NCBI GenBank assembly: GCA_018296165.2
Contig: JACKQL020000003.1
Location: forward strand, 1,426,001-1,490,000
DNA from: Termitomyces sp. T153
Taxonomy: Eukaryota > Basidiomycota > Agaricomycetes > Agaricales > Lyophyllaceae
Length of the DNA stretch: 64,000 bases
Reading direction: 5' to 3'
The stretch's first letter is position 1. Each line of letters opens with the position of its first letter. Both the position numbers and the translations under genes were made by a program. The notes beneath the pieces are model-generated. The model searched no databases and was not told the DNA's origin. It was given only the letters and a program-made list of their open reading frames with translations. This document shows positions 32,750 to 45,490 of this stretch, one piece after another.

Positions 32750-35279
32750 GGTGGTCGTGTGCAGGGGATGAGGTCGACATTTTGATATAGACTGAGGCAG
32801 CAATTATCGTGTGCACGTAGAAACGTGTTTTCTGCACGCGACCCTCCGTTCTCCACTCTGATTGGCTCCTGCGATGCACGTTCACTGGGTGCCGGTTTCG
32901 ATTGCCGTGGTGAGCGTGCTACCTTTATCATTAGGAGTTCGGCGATAATGTGAAATCCATATCCAGCAACGTTTGACAAGCACTATGCGCGTGACGTTGT
33001 TCTTCTTTTTGGAGATGAACGCCGCACAAATCCTGCCAGACAAACAATCACACATGAGCCCTCCCATGATGACCTTTTACGAACCTTCGGCCCGTCTCCA
33101 GCAACAGATGCCCACTCCTGAGTCACACGGCCTGCCGTACTCGGTGCTCTTACAAACGGCTGCTCAGGAGCTTACTTGAGTCACCTTCTAGCCATTGAGG
33201 TGGTACGCATGTATCACAGAAGGCATAATGCCGAGAAGCTACCCCGAGAATAGCTAGTGCTTGACTGAAGCAATGAAGTGTCAAATGCCAATGGGACCAT
33301 CAAGTCCGACTCGGAGGTCGTGCAACCAAACCAACGATGGAAACTGATAGATCCACCCCCAGAAGTTGAGAACCATTCAGAACCATCTCACAGTATGCAT
33401 ATTGCCACAATTCTATTGCACATCAGATGATTCTTAGATTGCGTAGCTTCTAAACTGGCCTGGTTTTGCGAGGCCAAGTAACTGTTCTTTGTCGACTATA
33501 CAGGGCAACATCACACAGTATGGTTACTAATGGGGCTCAGCCAACTGTGAAATCACAGCTACTATTGTTGACCCAGATGTGATCTAGATGTGAAATGGTC
33601 GAGGTAATAACTTTCCACTGAGCATAATTGTCTCTAAATTCTTTGTCAAATATTTTGAACATTGCTATGCATACACTACATTTCTTCAACTTGGATTCTG
33701 TGTTCACGAGACTAAAGAAAGGTGTAAAAATCAGAAGTGCAAAGATGATCAAATTTTGCTCATCTTTGTATTGTTAGAGAAATGCAAGTGCAAATTTTCC
33801 CAAAGTCATCACACAAGTATAAGGACATAATACCCATAAATCCATTATGGTTTTGGGATATAACATGCATGAAGGTGGCAAAGACAAGCTTCAAACAAGG
33901 CAGGGAGGAATTGTGTGACAAAACTTCAAACTTTGCTCAGCATGACAAACACAACTGTCTCAAATGTGCTTCACATTAATTTCTTTGTTTTTTCTCCTTA
34001 TGACATCGATCACTTGTATTAATATGGGTAGAAATGCAAAGTACTGGTCAAAAGCCAAACTTGCAGCTAACAAGGAAGCTCTGATACAGAAAGTCATCTA
34101 TGGTCTGAAAGAAGGACTTTACAAGACTCTCAATGAGGTCACTTCAGCATTTCTTCAACATTTAGCATACATAGTATCTAATAGGATGGCTAGAGAAAAC
34201 TCTATAGACAGATCTGTAAGTTTAATGTCCTCAGTTCAACATATGATTGATTGAAACTATTGTACCTGAAAGATTGGTAACTTCAATTTCTAAAGTGCTA
34301 TGTCAGTCCAATCTTGTGTATACATACAATAGGAACTCACCCTCAGTTCAACATATAATTGACTGAGGATGTGGTGGGGTAAGTGCAAATATATAAGTAA
34401 ATATTGATAACAATGGGATGGCTGGTGTCAGGACAGATGAATGAGAGAATGGAGAGATAGATAATGGAGGAGACAATGGGATAATGAAACTTGAGGTTGA
34501 TGGTGCTGGCACATTGTCACAGTGTTGTGATTTGTATATCAACACTCCTCCTCACTGGAAACCTCCCCATGCAAATGTAACCTCCTCCTCACATATAGTC
34601 ATGGCATCTTACTGGAGGCCTAGTAGAGCACATAAGTGAGTCAAGAGTGGAGTTGATAGAGCTTTTGTTAGGGGACCACTCATTCTGGGTGATCATTTTC
34701 CCCCCCTTTACTCCCAGTCTGCCTCTCATTTTCATCCTCCCATCTCTTGGGCACATGTACTTCTAAACCAGGGGCATCTGACAGTACTACTTTGGTAGCA
34801 TCATGTGATCTGTGGCTTGACATCAAAGGCCTTTTATAGTGAATTTCCATTTTTCCCTCTGCCCCCAGCAGTTGCAGAAAGTTTTTCTGTATTGCAGCAA
34901 GTTTTGCACAGGGATAACAAACTGAGTCCAAAAGAGTATGTGAATCTGAAATGATGAGTACTGTGACTTGGCAGCAAGGAGATCAAGAGGCTGGATTTCT
35001 GTGTGTTCAGAATGTATTGGTATGTAGTATGGTAATACATACCTGTATATTCATGGGTTCAGAATAGAAACCACAGAATCCAAAATGAAGAAAATAATAC
35101 TACATATCACATAAGTCTCAATAATGGGTCAAGAGGAGTGAAGATGGCACTCCCACCACTGTGACTGCAACACTCACACCTGACAGAGTGGCCACAACAT
35201 CATCAAAGTTTGCTCCTTAAGAAATCACTAATGATTCCCATTTTTCTATGCAACATATCAACTGTGTCCTGTGATAAGG
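32750..35279. other. bHLH upstream region passing into decayed repeat DNA
   Basis: The first 800 bp contain CpG and are the upstream region of the bHLH gene. From about 33.5 kb CpG is nearly gone. A plus-strand frame at 33964-34254 holds a basic stretch (GRNAKYWSKAKLAANKEALI) that I cannot assign. No other motif is visible. AAGG at 35276-35279 is the target duplication of the LTR that follows. Confidence 0.45.
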
Positions 35280-36558
35280 TGATGTGCACCTATGCCACCT
35301 AGCTGCCATGCAGGAAAACAAAAGAATACTAAACACTGGTAACCAGATAGGGTAGCTGGCAATAGGAAGTAGTGGGGGTGAGTTGGTAAATGTCCCAGAA
35401 AACTAGAGTGCTAAAAGGGTCAGGGAATGAAGTAACAGTGCAAGTAAGAAAGACTGCTATTGCTAGCCTGAGTTGTTGAACTGTAACAAAAAGTTGCTAA
35501 ATCACTGGGTAATAAGGGGAGAAAGGGATGAAGACAAAAGAGTCACTAAGAGGAGTGTAGAAAAGGTTGCTAAGAAAGGAGGACTAAGTGGTGGGTATTA
35601 AAGATGTTGGTAAAGATAAAGAGGAAGCAAAGTCACTAAGGACAGGGAGGATGAGCAAAAGGAGAGGACAAAAATAGTTTGCTAAGGTTGATAAGGATCT
35701 GGTAACAGGAAGGAGATGGGGAAAAAGGGATAAGTGACATTGGTATAAGCTGGAGGATGAACACAAACTAGCCACTAGCTGTAGTTGCTAGCATTGCTGA
35801 GACAAAGACACTATAGAGTACCTGTAATTGGTACCCATGCTAAATTGAGTCCAAGGTCACTGGGCACTTGTTGCTAAGCCATTAACAATGATGAGAGTAG
35901 TCAGAAAAGAAGTCTGAAGCTGGTAAGCTGAGAGCTACTGAGGGGGAATGATATGCTTGTTGTTTTTTTGTCTCTATGTATAGGTAGTATTTATACTGTT
36001 TGTAAGTATAGTATTTAGGAAGAAAATATAGTTGCTGCCAGCAATGGCATCTGCCAAAGTGTCCATGATACATACTGGATGTCAGTATGGTGACCAAGTA
36101 TTTGTATGCAATGTCAACAAGATGCATAATGAATGTCAGTAACAAAAAAAGAGCATACCTAATATCAATGTTTGAAGAATGGATGCTGTTCAGGTATGTT
36201 TGTAAGCAAGACAAGAGAAATGATAAGTAAGGGGTCACATGGCCTTTAATATATCCATTTTTGAGAAAAAGCATTCTTGTTGCTAGGTAATGTTGCTAGC
36301 AATTATTGCTAAGGAAGGTCTTGACCTTATTGTTCTAGATCCAAAGGCTAGATTCCACATGATGAGGCTTGTGATCCAGAAGTCTTGTGATTGCTAGGAT
36401 CCAATGCAATGGCTACATCATTCCAGATCCTGGGGCTAGATCCCATGTGATAAAGTCACATGACTTGTACATACTCATGCTGTGTCCACATCAGGTGCTG
36501 CTCAGATAGATAGTCCATGATGTCAGTAATGGTGCCCAGCAACAGTTGGGTCTTATCA
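35280..36558 (-). repeat. Solo LTR, family B (1279 bp)
   Basis: On the plus strand the repeat runs from TGATGTGC to TTATCA, flanked by AAGG on both sides (35276-35279 and 36559-36562). The second copy at 50505-51655 has the same ends. No internal element sequence adjoins either end, so this is a solo LTR left by recombination between LTRs. A TATA-like word (atataaatac in the related copy) reads on the minus strand and suggests that orientation. CpG is almost fully lost here. Confidence 0.75.
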
Positions 36559-36604
36559 AAGGTCTTGGTGAGGGACACAAAGTAAACAGGCTGGACTTAT
36601 AGAC

Positions 36605-36960
36605 ACAGCCTACTGCAGCCAAAACCAGTGGCAATCAAGGTGTTTCAAACACCCCATGTGCTCTAGGTGTTTTGTCACTGGAATCACCAACTGATTGTCA
36701 ATATTTAAGACCAGTGGCATAGACTGTGGAGCACCAATATCTGCCAGGAAATTCTGCAGCCAGCAAAGTTGTTGACCAGTCTTACTAGCAGCAAAAAATT
36801 TGGCTTTGGTAGTGCCAGTAAAACTTGAGGAGTGTGATAGTTGCTCTTTAGTAGAGGGTATGCATGCTGTGACTAGGACTTGTCCCATGGTGTGCTATGG
36901 GCAGGCTGGCCAAGAAGGGAGTAACCCTCTGAGTGGGTCTGGCTACTTAGGAGGAGGTCA
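36605..36960 (-). pseudogene. Ty1/copia RNase H fragment
   Basis: Minus-strand text TKAKFFAASKTGQQLCWLQN, LADIGAPQSM, NIDNQLVIPVTKHLEHMG and CLKHLDCHWFW is the end of a copia polyprotein (RNase H, with the DNQ motif). In another frame just upstream lies HSEGYSLL. It is truncated by the gypsy element to its right and by the solo LTR to its left. Confidence 0.75.
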
Positions 36961-38279
36961 TGGAGACCTGGGACAAGCCTTGCCAGGAGGTGATCCAAGC
37001 CCCACACCACTATCCATGCTGCAATTGGGGTCACCAGTCCCAGGAGGTGGAGGTGGAGGATCTGAACAGGGTCTATTCTACCCAGGTCAAGGAACATCAT
37101 CACCTCCAGGAGGATCAGATGGTCCTCCATATGATGATGAGGATAAAGATGCAGACCCCATGCTTGTGGGATGTATGGCTGATAGGAGAAGGACAACAGC
37201 CCTCCCTGAGAGACAGCTGCAGAGGTTCCCAATGCCTCTGCAACATTGTGGATGATTTGCCACTCCAGGAATGGGGGAAGCCCACAAGTATTACTGTCAG
37301 ACAATGCATGATCATCTAAGAGCAGTGATGGAGCAGTTGCTTGTGATCCAACTGGCAATTCCAGACAGACTCAAGCCTAGGAGAGCTGATTGTCTTAGAT
37401 GTTGGGTCAGCCAAGTTCAGTGAACTTGAAGACTGGCTCATGAGTATCTGCATATTTTACACAGTAGTCATGAGAAAGTCCTCATTCTTATGGACTTTCT
37501 AGCTGCAGTAGAGCTGAAATGGTAGCTGCAACATGTGATACATGTCAACAGGACCCAGTCCCACTGGAGGTTTGAGGATGTGATCCTCAGCTTGTACAAT
37601 TGCTTTGTACAACCCTTGACAATGCAGGATGCCTGTGACATGTTCCAGAATATGGTAGATACAATCAAAGAAGGAATGCAGGGCTTCTATGATGCCCTGC
37701 TGGACTATGCTCAAAACATGGCTGTATTTCCAGACAATTTCACAATTTGTGAGCAGTTTTTGGAGGAAATACCCTCCAACATGCTTGTTGCATTAATATG
37801 CAATGGCATACTCACTCCTAAAGTGAATACTGTGTGATGGAATCTGCATTGTAAAGCCTATAAAAATAGTATCAAAACTGCAGCACACTACTTAGAGTGC
37901 AGCATGAATAGTCAGACTGGGCACACTATGTCATTGGCTGCAGTGCAGTCTCCAAATTCTGGAGCTGCCCAAGTGAATGTTGGCAGGACACAATGCCCAC
38001 CTACACCTGCCTAGACTGGTCAGGAGGTCGGCAGCATGCATGGAATCAAAGCCACTGGCTCCACAGGCTGGTGGGGGACAAGGGCCTCCCAAACCCACTG
38101 GAGCAGTGCACATGGCAAGAAAGCATCTTGCCACAGGGAAAAATGGGTTGGCCATAGCGTTGGGCCAACTAGGCAAAGATGCCAGGCAATCTGCTACTTG
38201 CTACATGTGTGGAAAGGCTGGCCACTTTGCCCAAGAATGCAGGGAGCAGAGTAAGCCAGCTCCTTGTGTGTTTGTTTGA
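36900..38279 (+). pseudogene. Gypsy gag with CCHC zinc knuckle, broken
   Basis: The N-terminal part is Gly/Pro/Asp-rich (PGGGDPSPTP, PPGGSDGPPYDDEDKD). A middle part (37535-37837) contains the capsid-like text YNCFVQPLTMQDACDMFQNM. The C-terminal end carries the zinc knuckle CYMCGKAGHFAQEC at about 38199-38240, which binds the element RNA. Frame changes separate the three parts. Confidence 0.75.
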
Positions 38280-38617
38280 GCAGCACACACTACCACTCTC
38301 TAAAATGTGGAAGACACCAACAATGAGCAGGACAATGATCCTAGGGAAGTCAATTGCAAAAATGTGGATGAGTCCAATGGGACTCAGGCTGAGGATGAAG
38401 AGTACATTGAACTAGAGATGTATGAAAATGATCACTATACTTGGGGTAGTGATAGTGAGGGATTGTTTGCACTCACTGAGGTTCCTACTGCCAAGGGTAG
38501 AGCATGAGAACATACTCATGAGGTTTGCATGCATAAGGTCTGGATCATGACATTGAAAGAAGCCATGGACTGACCAGTCTTGCCTGCACAAGGCAAAGAA
38601 TGTCTCATCACATGAAT

Positions 38618-38819
38618 CATTGTGGGCACTAGAAGTTGTTTCCCTTGGAACAAGTGAAAAAGAAACATGTTATGCCATTTTGAATGCACATATTTCAAGG
38701 GGAAAAGGCATTAGACAATGGAAAATGACTTTTTCTGAAACCAGAAGCTGACAAAGAAATGGCATAACATGTTTCTTTATCCCTTTTTCCAAGGAAATCA
38801 ACTTCTGGCACTTGCAGTG
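38618..38819. mobile_element. MITE, copy 2 (202 bp)
   Basis: The left arm begins CATTGTGGGCACTAGAAGTT and the right arm ends with the complement of a closely similar sequence (CACTGCAAGTGCCAGAAGTT). The arms pair over about 65 bp, including GTTTCCCTTGGAA and AACATGTTATGCCATTT. AAT flanks both ends (38615-38617 and 38820-38822). It shares arms and length with copy 1 at 15129-15331. It is nested in the gypsy element, so it moved after that element landed. Confidence 0.8.
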
Positions 38820-38822
38820 AAT

Positions 38823-39189
38823 GGACACCAATGGCCACAAGGCATGGATGCTGTGGGATTCAGGGATTACTATGTTGGGCCTTGTGCCATCCTTTGTGCA
38901 TATGGAAGGGATACAAGTGACTCTACTAGCTACACTGATTACCCTGCAATTAGGAATGATTGGAAGTTGTTTGATAGTGAATTATGGGGCCAGGGTAATC
39001 ATGAAGGTCCCTGGCAAATACTGCAATGTCTATGTTGACATTGCAAACTTTGACCACTATGACATGATTGTAGAGATGCCATTCATGAGGACACACAATG
39101 TCCTCTTGGACTTCCATAATGACCAAGTGGTCATTAATGAAGTGGCTACTCCAGCTCCTCAATTGGAGCTGGAGGATGTGGATAGCTGA
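38823..39189 (+). pseudogene. Gypsy retropepsin
   Basis: HKAWMLWDSGITMLGLVPSF holds a D-S-G active-site triad and FDHYDMIVEMPFMRTHNVLL the conserved end block of gypsy proteases. The enzyme would cleave the gag-pol polyprotein. The frame is open from 38821 to 39189, but neighbouring domains are in other frames. Confidence 0.7.
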
Positions 39190-39259
39190 CTGCAATGATC
39201 TCATACAGTGGAAATGCAGCATGATAAGCAGCCTTGTCTATCCAGTGGACCATGACATC

Positions 39260-41003
39260 CCACCATGGAGGAGGCAGAAGATGGAAACATGGTCCAGGCA
39301 GCTAAAAGCCTGCCCAATGATCACCCATCTCTTCTGGTTTTGGAGGAAGAGTATCAGGATACTCTTCAAGAGGGAGAATGGAGGGTGCAACCCTCAAACA
39401 CACCAAAACCAGCTATAAAAATACCTCCTAAAGTAGAGGTATTACAGCAGTTGGGGAAGAAGGATTGGACTGACCTCTCTAAACCAAGGGAACAAAGAAT
39501 TTGGGACAGATCAATCCCAATGCTGACTCTCAGGTGGGAGTATGATTCATGTATGTTACCAGAATGGAACCAGGTCATAGCTGATCTGACATAGCATGAA
39601 GGGGTAAGATAAGCAACCCCTGCCACCAAGATATATTGATTGGCTATGGAGAATGAGATATCTGAGTCATGCAAGTTTTACTACAGGATGCAAGGATGAA
39701 TAGGACAGAATGGCATCCTATGCAGTTAAAAATTCTAGATGAATCTGAAATTTGGCTGCTGGCCTTGTGAGACAAGTTTACAAGAACAGTAGCATCCTCA
39801 AGGCTAGTCACAGATGAGCAATGTCCTTGGCCTCAAGCAGAGAAGGACAAGGCTTGGCCTTCCAAGTTGACAAAAGACAATATTCTATGTATTTGGCAGC
39901 AATGGTACCAAGGAGGAACTTCCTCCATGGCATGAGGTCAACCATGAGATGAATCTCATAGATGAGACTAGGTGCTATTCATATTTTATGCCAAGGTGCC
40001 CAAAGTTGAAATGAAGGTTCTGGTATTGACATCACAAAAGAAACATGCCCATAATCATAGATCAAGTCAAATTGCTCCTCTTAACTTCAGCAGCAATTGC
40101 AGGAGAAAATTGACTGCTATGTGCATGCAAAGTCATGGGAACCATGTGCAGCTGATCAGGCTGCACTGTTATTGTGCATTCTTAAAAAAGATGGCTCCTT
40201 GCAGACAGCATTAGATGCTCAACAATGCAATGATAATACAGTTAAGGATATTATGCCCTTACCTGATCAGGAGGTCATTCAAGAGGATGTGGCTCATGCA
40301 CCCACAAGGTCAAAAATTGACCTTACAGACATGTATGAGCAGGTCAGTATACATACTACAGACATACCAAAAATGGCATTTATGACTATTACTGGTACAT
40401 CTTGCAGCAATATCATGCAGATTGGCAATTGTAATGCACCAGCAACATTCCAATGGCTGATGATGTCCATTTTCTAGGATATCATTGGAAAGTGAATGCA
40501 TGTATATTTAGACAATATTTTTGTCTTTTCAGATTCCATTGAGAAGCACAAAGAGCACCTCAGAGTAGTCTTTATGGAAAAACAAGCTCTACCTTAAATG
40601 GAAAAAGTGTGAGCTATATGCCAAGCATGTAGAATGCCATGGCCATGTCATTAATTTGCAGTGAATACACCCTAATATGGACAAGTTGAGCTGGATCCAG
40701 GATTGGCATACTCTTAGAGCCTACAACAGTATCCAGCAATTTGTTGGACTGGCAAATTACATTGAGAACTTCTTGCCCAATATCTCTGCATATACAGGGC
40801 CCTTGATGGCTATGACACAGAATGGGTTGCTGTTTCATTGGCACCCCATCCACCAATGGTGCTTCAACATCATCAAGTGGATCTGTGCCACAACACCTAT
40901 CATTTGGCCAATTAATCCTCAACATGAGCATCCTATATGGCTTATATGTGATACTTCAAAGACAGGTGTTAGAGTAATGTACAGACAGGGACCAAGCTGG
41001 TAG
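39260..41003 (+). pseudogene. Gypsy reverse transcriptase and RNase H, broken
   Basis: Reverse transcriptase blocks are LCILKKDGSLQTALDAQQCN, KIDLTDMYEQVSIHTTDIPK, NCNAPATFQWLMMSIF and, after a frame change, VYLDNIFVFSDSIEKHKEHL. In the last, the Y-L-D-D catalytic motif reads YLDN. The RNase H linker IQQFVGLANYIENFLPNISA and PIWLICDTSKTGVRVMY follow at 40720-41003. Several stops interrupt it. Confidence 0.8.
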
Positions 41004-41649
41004 AAATTGGGTTGGCCAACTGGGTTCATGTCCAAGAAGTTCACCAATGCACAGCAAAATATGCCATGCACAAACTAGAGACACTGGCTATCCTTGAAGC
41101 ACTCCTTAAATGAGGGGATAAGCTTCTAGGATGTAAGATCTGTGTAATTATGGATTATAAATCCCTTGAGTTTTTCAAAACCCAACAGAACATGTCTCCT
41201 CATCAATGATGATGGATGGATTATATGTTGAGGTTCAATTTTGACATCACATGTCAAAGGAGAGCTCAATAAGGTAGCAGACTGTTGATCCTGCTACTTT
41301 GAAAGTGATTCTCCTCGAGGCATGCATCACATCTATGACTATGTACAAGCAGATGCATGGATTGGCCCAGAGGGGGATGACTTGCTCCCTATGCACCTGT
41401 AGGAAATGCAGGCTCAGCTGGACCAGATTCATGTGCTCCATGATGGGGCTAGCTTCAGAAGCCAGTGAGTGTAGGATTATCACAAACTTTGTGATGAGGA
41501 AGTGCAGATCCTTGCTGACAGAGATGATAGCATAGATGGGTTGACTAAAGCCCTGAAGTTCAAGATGATATGACATTGGAGGAGGCCATCTTTGAGATGG
41601 CCACCCATCCTCAGCCAAAGGATCAGACCAATGAAGCATTTTTTTTATT

Positions 41650-42540
41650 GTATTCAGTCCCTACATGGCAAGAATAAGCTCTTTGCCAAGATACTAGACT
41701 GACCACAGGACAACAAGTCCTTCAAGGTGTTGAGCAAACTTATTTGGACCACCAACCTCTTAGGCCATGAGGTACTGTGTATACCTTGTGAATGAGAATT
41801 GGTGACCACATTGCTTGACCAGGCACATAGTGTGGTCAGGTACTTTGGCATGCAAAGAACAACAGAATATATCTGTTGGTGGTACTGGTGGCCAACTATG
41901 GTCACCAACATGCAAGCATTCTGCACTACATGCCAACTGTATCAATGGGCAAAAGGGAGCCATTCAGCTTCCTTCAAGGAAGCTACACTCCCTGCCTGTC
42001 CCAGTTGCCTTGGGACTTGATAGGCATGGACTTCATAGGTCCATTTCCTGAGTCCAAAGAATGTAACTATCTATGGGTAGTTATCTGCTACTGGTCCATC
42101 TGGTACTAGTGCATACTACCATGACAGTGTCTCAGTTGTCATGGATTTACATGAGAGAGATTGTGAGACTCCATGGTCTCCAAATTTCTATCATCAGTGA
42201 CAGAAACTTGAAGTTCATGTCAAAGTGGTGGTGTGAACTGTACAAGTTATTAGGAGCACAGCTCCTAATGTCTATGTCCTTTCATCCTTGGACAGATGAG
42301 CAGACTGAACATGCCAATAGGAACATTGTTCAGATCTTGTGCATAGTAGTGTGTCCTAATCAAAAGGATTGGTTAGGTTGGATAGACTTAATGGAGTTTG
42401 CAATTAATGCAAGCATTTCAGAGACAACAAAGTATGCACCATTTGAATTAAACAGTGGGTATATGCCATCTGTAAGGGCAACCTCTGGAGCAGCAGATTG
42501 GAGTCACACAGCTAGCAGAGGGGAATCCAAAGTATATTAG
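41650..42540 (+). pseudogene. Gypsy integrase, broken
   Basis: The zinc-binding N-terminal domain is partly visible (FGMQRTTEYICWWYWWPTMV, then FCTTCQLYQWAKGSH). The catalytic core starts DLIGMDFIGPFPESKECNYL and continues, after frame changes, with LHGLQISIISDRNLKFMSKW, FHPWTDEQTEHANRNIVQIL and FAINASISETTKYAPFELN. The first Asp, second Asp and Glu of the DDE triad can be placed, but not in one frame. Confidence 0.8.
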
Positions 42541-43170
42541 CAGAGTAGACAATGATACAATCAGTAACTAATCACCTAGCAGAGGGTAATCCAAAGAGAA
42601 CAAGTCTAAGGATCCCTGCTGCTCAGTGCAGTGCATCAGCAGGCAGCAGAGGCATGGAAACTACTGTACAGAGGACCAGAGCTGCTCCTAACCCTAGGGC
42701 AATGATTGCTGAGGTAATACAGAGAACTCTGGGGTTCTAGAAAGAGCCCTGGAGATGTTGAACAAGCTGTGGAGGTGCTGGAACCAGTCACAGAGGTTGG
42801 AAATGGAAGTCCCCTGACAACATCAATGATTATAGAGATTAGGTTGGACTCTGTGATTCCCAAAGGAATCAAGCAGTTTGCCTGCCAAGCTCCAGAGAAC
42901 TTGGCTGCTGCACACAATCCAATAGTTGAGGCATGCACCTTCCAGACATGTACCTCTAATATGCATTGTCAACTCAACCAAGAATCAGAGAAAGGTGCAT
43001 TGGTATACCTTTCAACCAAGAACCTGAACCTTCTAAGAGGAGAGCTAGAAAGCTCTGCCTTGAATGGGTTGGGCCATACAAAATTCTGGAAGTCTGTCAT
43101 TGTCAGTAGATCACAAGATATTAATAAATCAGTGATTGAGCAGAACATTGAGCATTGAGCATGAGGGGGT

Positions 43171-43688
43171 GGGTGTATAGAGGCAATCCAGGTATTGGAA
43201 TGGTCCTGGGGATGAGGAAAAAAGGTGCAAAGAGAATTGAGGCAAACCAAGCACTCCTTCCCAAGATATGATCCAATGTCTCCTGATGACATCCACCTCT
43301 CATCTTCAAACATATCTCATCCAGCCCCAAACCCTCACCAATTCTAGGAATATACCTTCAATAGCACAAAATAAGGTTCCAAAGGGGTCCAGAACTGGGT
43401 CCAGAAGTTGAAGGAAAGCAGAGATATAAGGAAACAGCCAGTTCTCCACAATGGCCTCAGTGGGGAGCCACTGGGGGCTAGATATGCACAAAAATGTAAC
43501 AGTTGGTTATGGGTGAGCCTTAGTCCCAAGTCTCAACTATGTAGGATCCAATTCTATAGTGGAAAGGGTGACTACACACAGTGTTAAGGACAAAGATTAG
43601 GGGTGTGGCTATGCTACAAAGTCTAAAAATAGGCCAGAGGGCCTGGTTAATTACAGTCCAACCTGAGTCCTAACAAACTATTTTGGTT
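43171..43688. other. Possible gypsy 3' LTR region, unproven
   Basis: CpG-depleted sequence directly after the purine-rich tract. No second copy of it was found in the window, so its LTR nature cannot be shown. Only short frames occur. Confidence 0.3.
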
Positions 43689-43689
43689 T

Positions 43690-45360
43690 CAGCATCTGCC
43701 ATGCAAACTGGAGGTCATAAAAGTGTCAGGTAGTGGGAAGAAGGTTGGGTTTGCAGTTGAGGAGGACAAGTACCAAGATGCAGAAGAGGCCAAGGACAAG
43801 GCTGGCAACATCACTAAGAGTCCAGTGGCATCACCCAAACAGGCTAGGGGCTCAGGTAAGGGCAAAAAGAAGGCAAAGATCAATTTTGAAGTAAGTTCTC
43901 ATTTTCCTGCTAGCACCTGTATCAATAATTCAGCATGCAGGATTCTGAGGCAAATAGTGATGTCATTACAAGTCTATAGACAGTCACTCAAGAAATGCAA
44001 AGACTCAAAAAAGGCAAAGGCAAGGCCAAGACCATAGAGATGCTAGAGGTATGCACTTTTTTCTTATTATAGTGATCCAGTGCTAATGTTAGCAATTAGC
44101 TGCTAACTCAGACTACCTTCTCTGACCAGAAGTTGGTGAGTTTGCTGAGATTGAGGGAGAGGATGACAGGTTGGAACAAGGGCAGAAGTGCAGGAACAAT
44201 GGAGATTGGTGGAAAGTGCAGGGTGGTGGTATCACTAGCAAAGTGGCAGGCATTCCATGACAAGTAAGGGGTGGTGCATCCTGTTTTCTTTACTGACTCT
44301 AGCAATGTTTGCTAATAATTTTGCAGCATGACAAGTGCTGGATCATCAATGATCCTGAGTCATGCTGGTACCCAATGTAGGTCCAACCATGCTATACTTG
44401 CCATGTTGCTAAAAAGGGGTGCTTGTATGTTGGAGAGATGCTGCAGAATCAAAGAGGCCCAGTTGTTGCTACAAACACAGCAAAGGCAGTATGGGTGAAG
44501 TGCATGAGGGAATATGTGGTAGCACAGAGGGCACTAATTGCAGTAGGTCTGCCAATTGCTATCAAGTGGTCAAGCCTGGAATTGCTCATCTTTCAGGACA
44601 ACTCAACAGTTGCTGGGCCCATAGAAGTAAAGAGGAAGGGCAAGAGTAGGGCAGTAGTGGAAAATAAAGATGAGGAGGGAGGCAAGGTCAAGGAGAAAAG
44701 GTGGACAAGAGTGGGAGAAATGATGAGCTACAAGAGGAAGGCAATGTCACTAGCAGAGCAGCAAGATAAGTGACAGCAGTTGCTAGGAGCCTGGAGGAAG
44801 CAATGGAAGTAGAAAACAATGGTCCAGTTGCTGGACCTAGCCACACTTGGTGAGCTGTTGTTTTGGTTTGTAGTTTCCTATCACTAACAAATTCTTCTAG
44901 TACCAGCAAAACTCCAGTCCTAGAGCAAGAAGTCTTGAGTTTTTGTTTTGTTGCTACTGACCCTAGCTAATGCTTCCTTAGCAACTAGGAGAGTGGTCAG
45001 ACAGGCCCCACTTCCAGGTGATGTTGGATGACTTGGAGTGGCTTGGCAATGGTTTTGTAGTGCCAGTCTTGGTGCTGGACTCTCATGCCAATCTAGAGCT
45101 CAATCAGGAGAGGGTGTCAACAGCAGGGGCCATGTTTGCTAGTGAGCTGGCAGTGGCAGAGTGAGACTTAATAGCAGTGAGGACATGCTATAGGGTGCTG
45201 GAGAGAACAGTGAGATGTTGCATTGCCTGCAAGACAATTGTGATGGAGCAATTGCTTGGCAGGTGACTAATGGCATGTAGGAGGGCAACCTAGCACTGAT
45301 CAGCCCTCTAACTCTCCCATATAGCAACTTTGAGCCAGTTAGCAAGATGGACATAGATGT
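43690..45360 (+). pseudogene. Fossil of a Cys-motif, transposon-associated protein
   Basis: Broken frames give a Lys/Ser/Ala-rich start (SGSGKKVGFAVEEDKYQDAE), then CWIINDPESCWYP, CYTCHVAKKGCLYVGEMLQN near 44330-44440 and an alpha-helical stretch (MREYVVAQRALIAVG) followed by a Lys/Glu-rich part. The C-x2-C-x5-C spacing and the layout resemble a group of hypothetical proteins common in mushroom retroelements. A relative may be the antisense gene inside the 47177-55993 element (CLPCHVSHEKC). No function is known to me. Confidence 0.4.
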
Positions 45361-45362
45361 AG

Positions 45363-45490
45363 CAGACTGACCCCCTTAAGGGGTCTCTTGTAGTACTTGT
45401 AGACAGACTAGCTCCCTTAATGGGCCCTAGCACATAGACTGACCCTCTTAAGAGGTCAATTAACATAACTGTAGCACCCCCTTAGAGAGC
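45363..45490. repeat. Short tandem array of imperfect palindromes
   Basis: Four units each carry a palindrome-like core: CCCCCTTAAGGGG, CTCCCTTAATGGG, CCCTCTTAAGAGG and CCCCCTTAGAG. The first three are preceded by AGACTGA or AGACTAG. Spacing is roughly 30-45 bp. Confidence 0.6.

Larger units (their letters stand above)
36900..43170 (+). mobile_element. Ty3/gypsy retrotransposon, decayed
   Basis: Gag, protease, reverse transcriptase, RNase H and integrase follow in the order that defines Ty3/gypsy (integrase last). A purine-rich tract (GAGGGGGTGGG at about 43162-43172) followed by TGTATAG may mark the start of a 3' LTR, but no matching 5' LTR was found. All frames are broken and CpG is nearly absent. 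A 202-bp MITE sits between gag and protease. Confidence 0.85.

Noticed and set aside
35280..36960. LTR B as the 3' LTR of the minus-strand copia fragment
   Set aside because: AAGG flanks both ends of the LTR, no purine tract precedes it on the minus strand, and the other copy at 50505 is not next to copia sequence. It is better read as a solo LTR.
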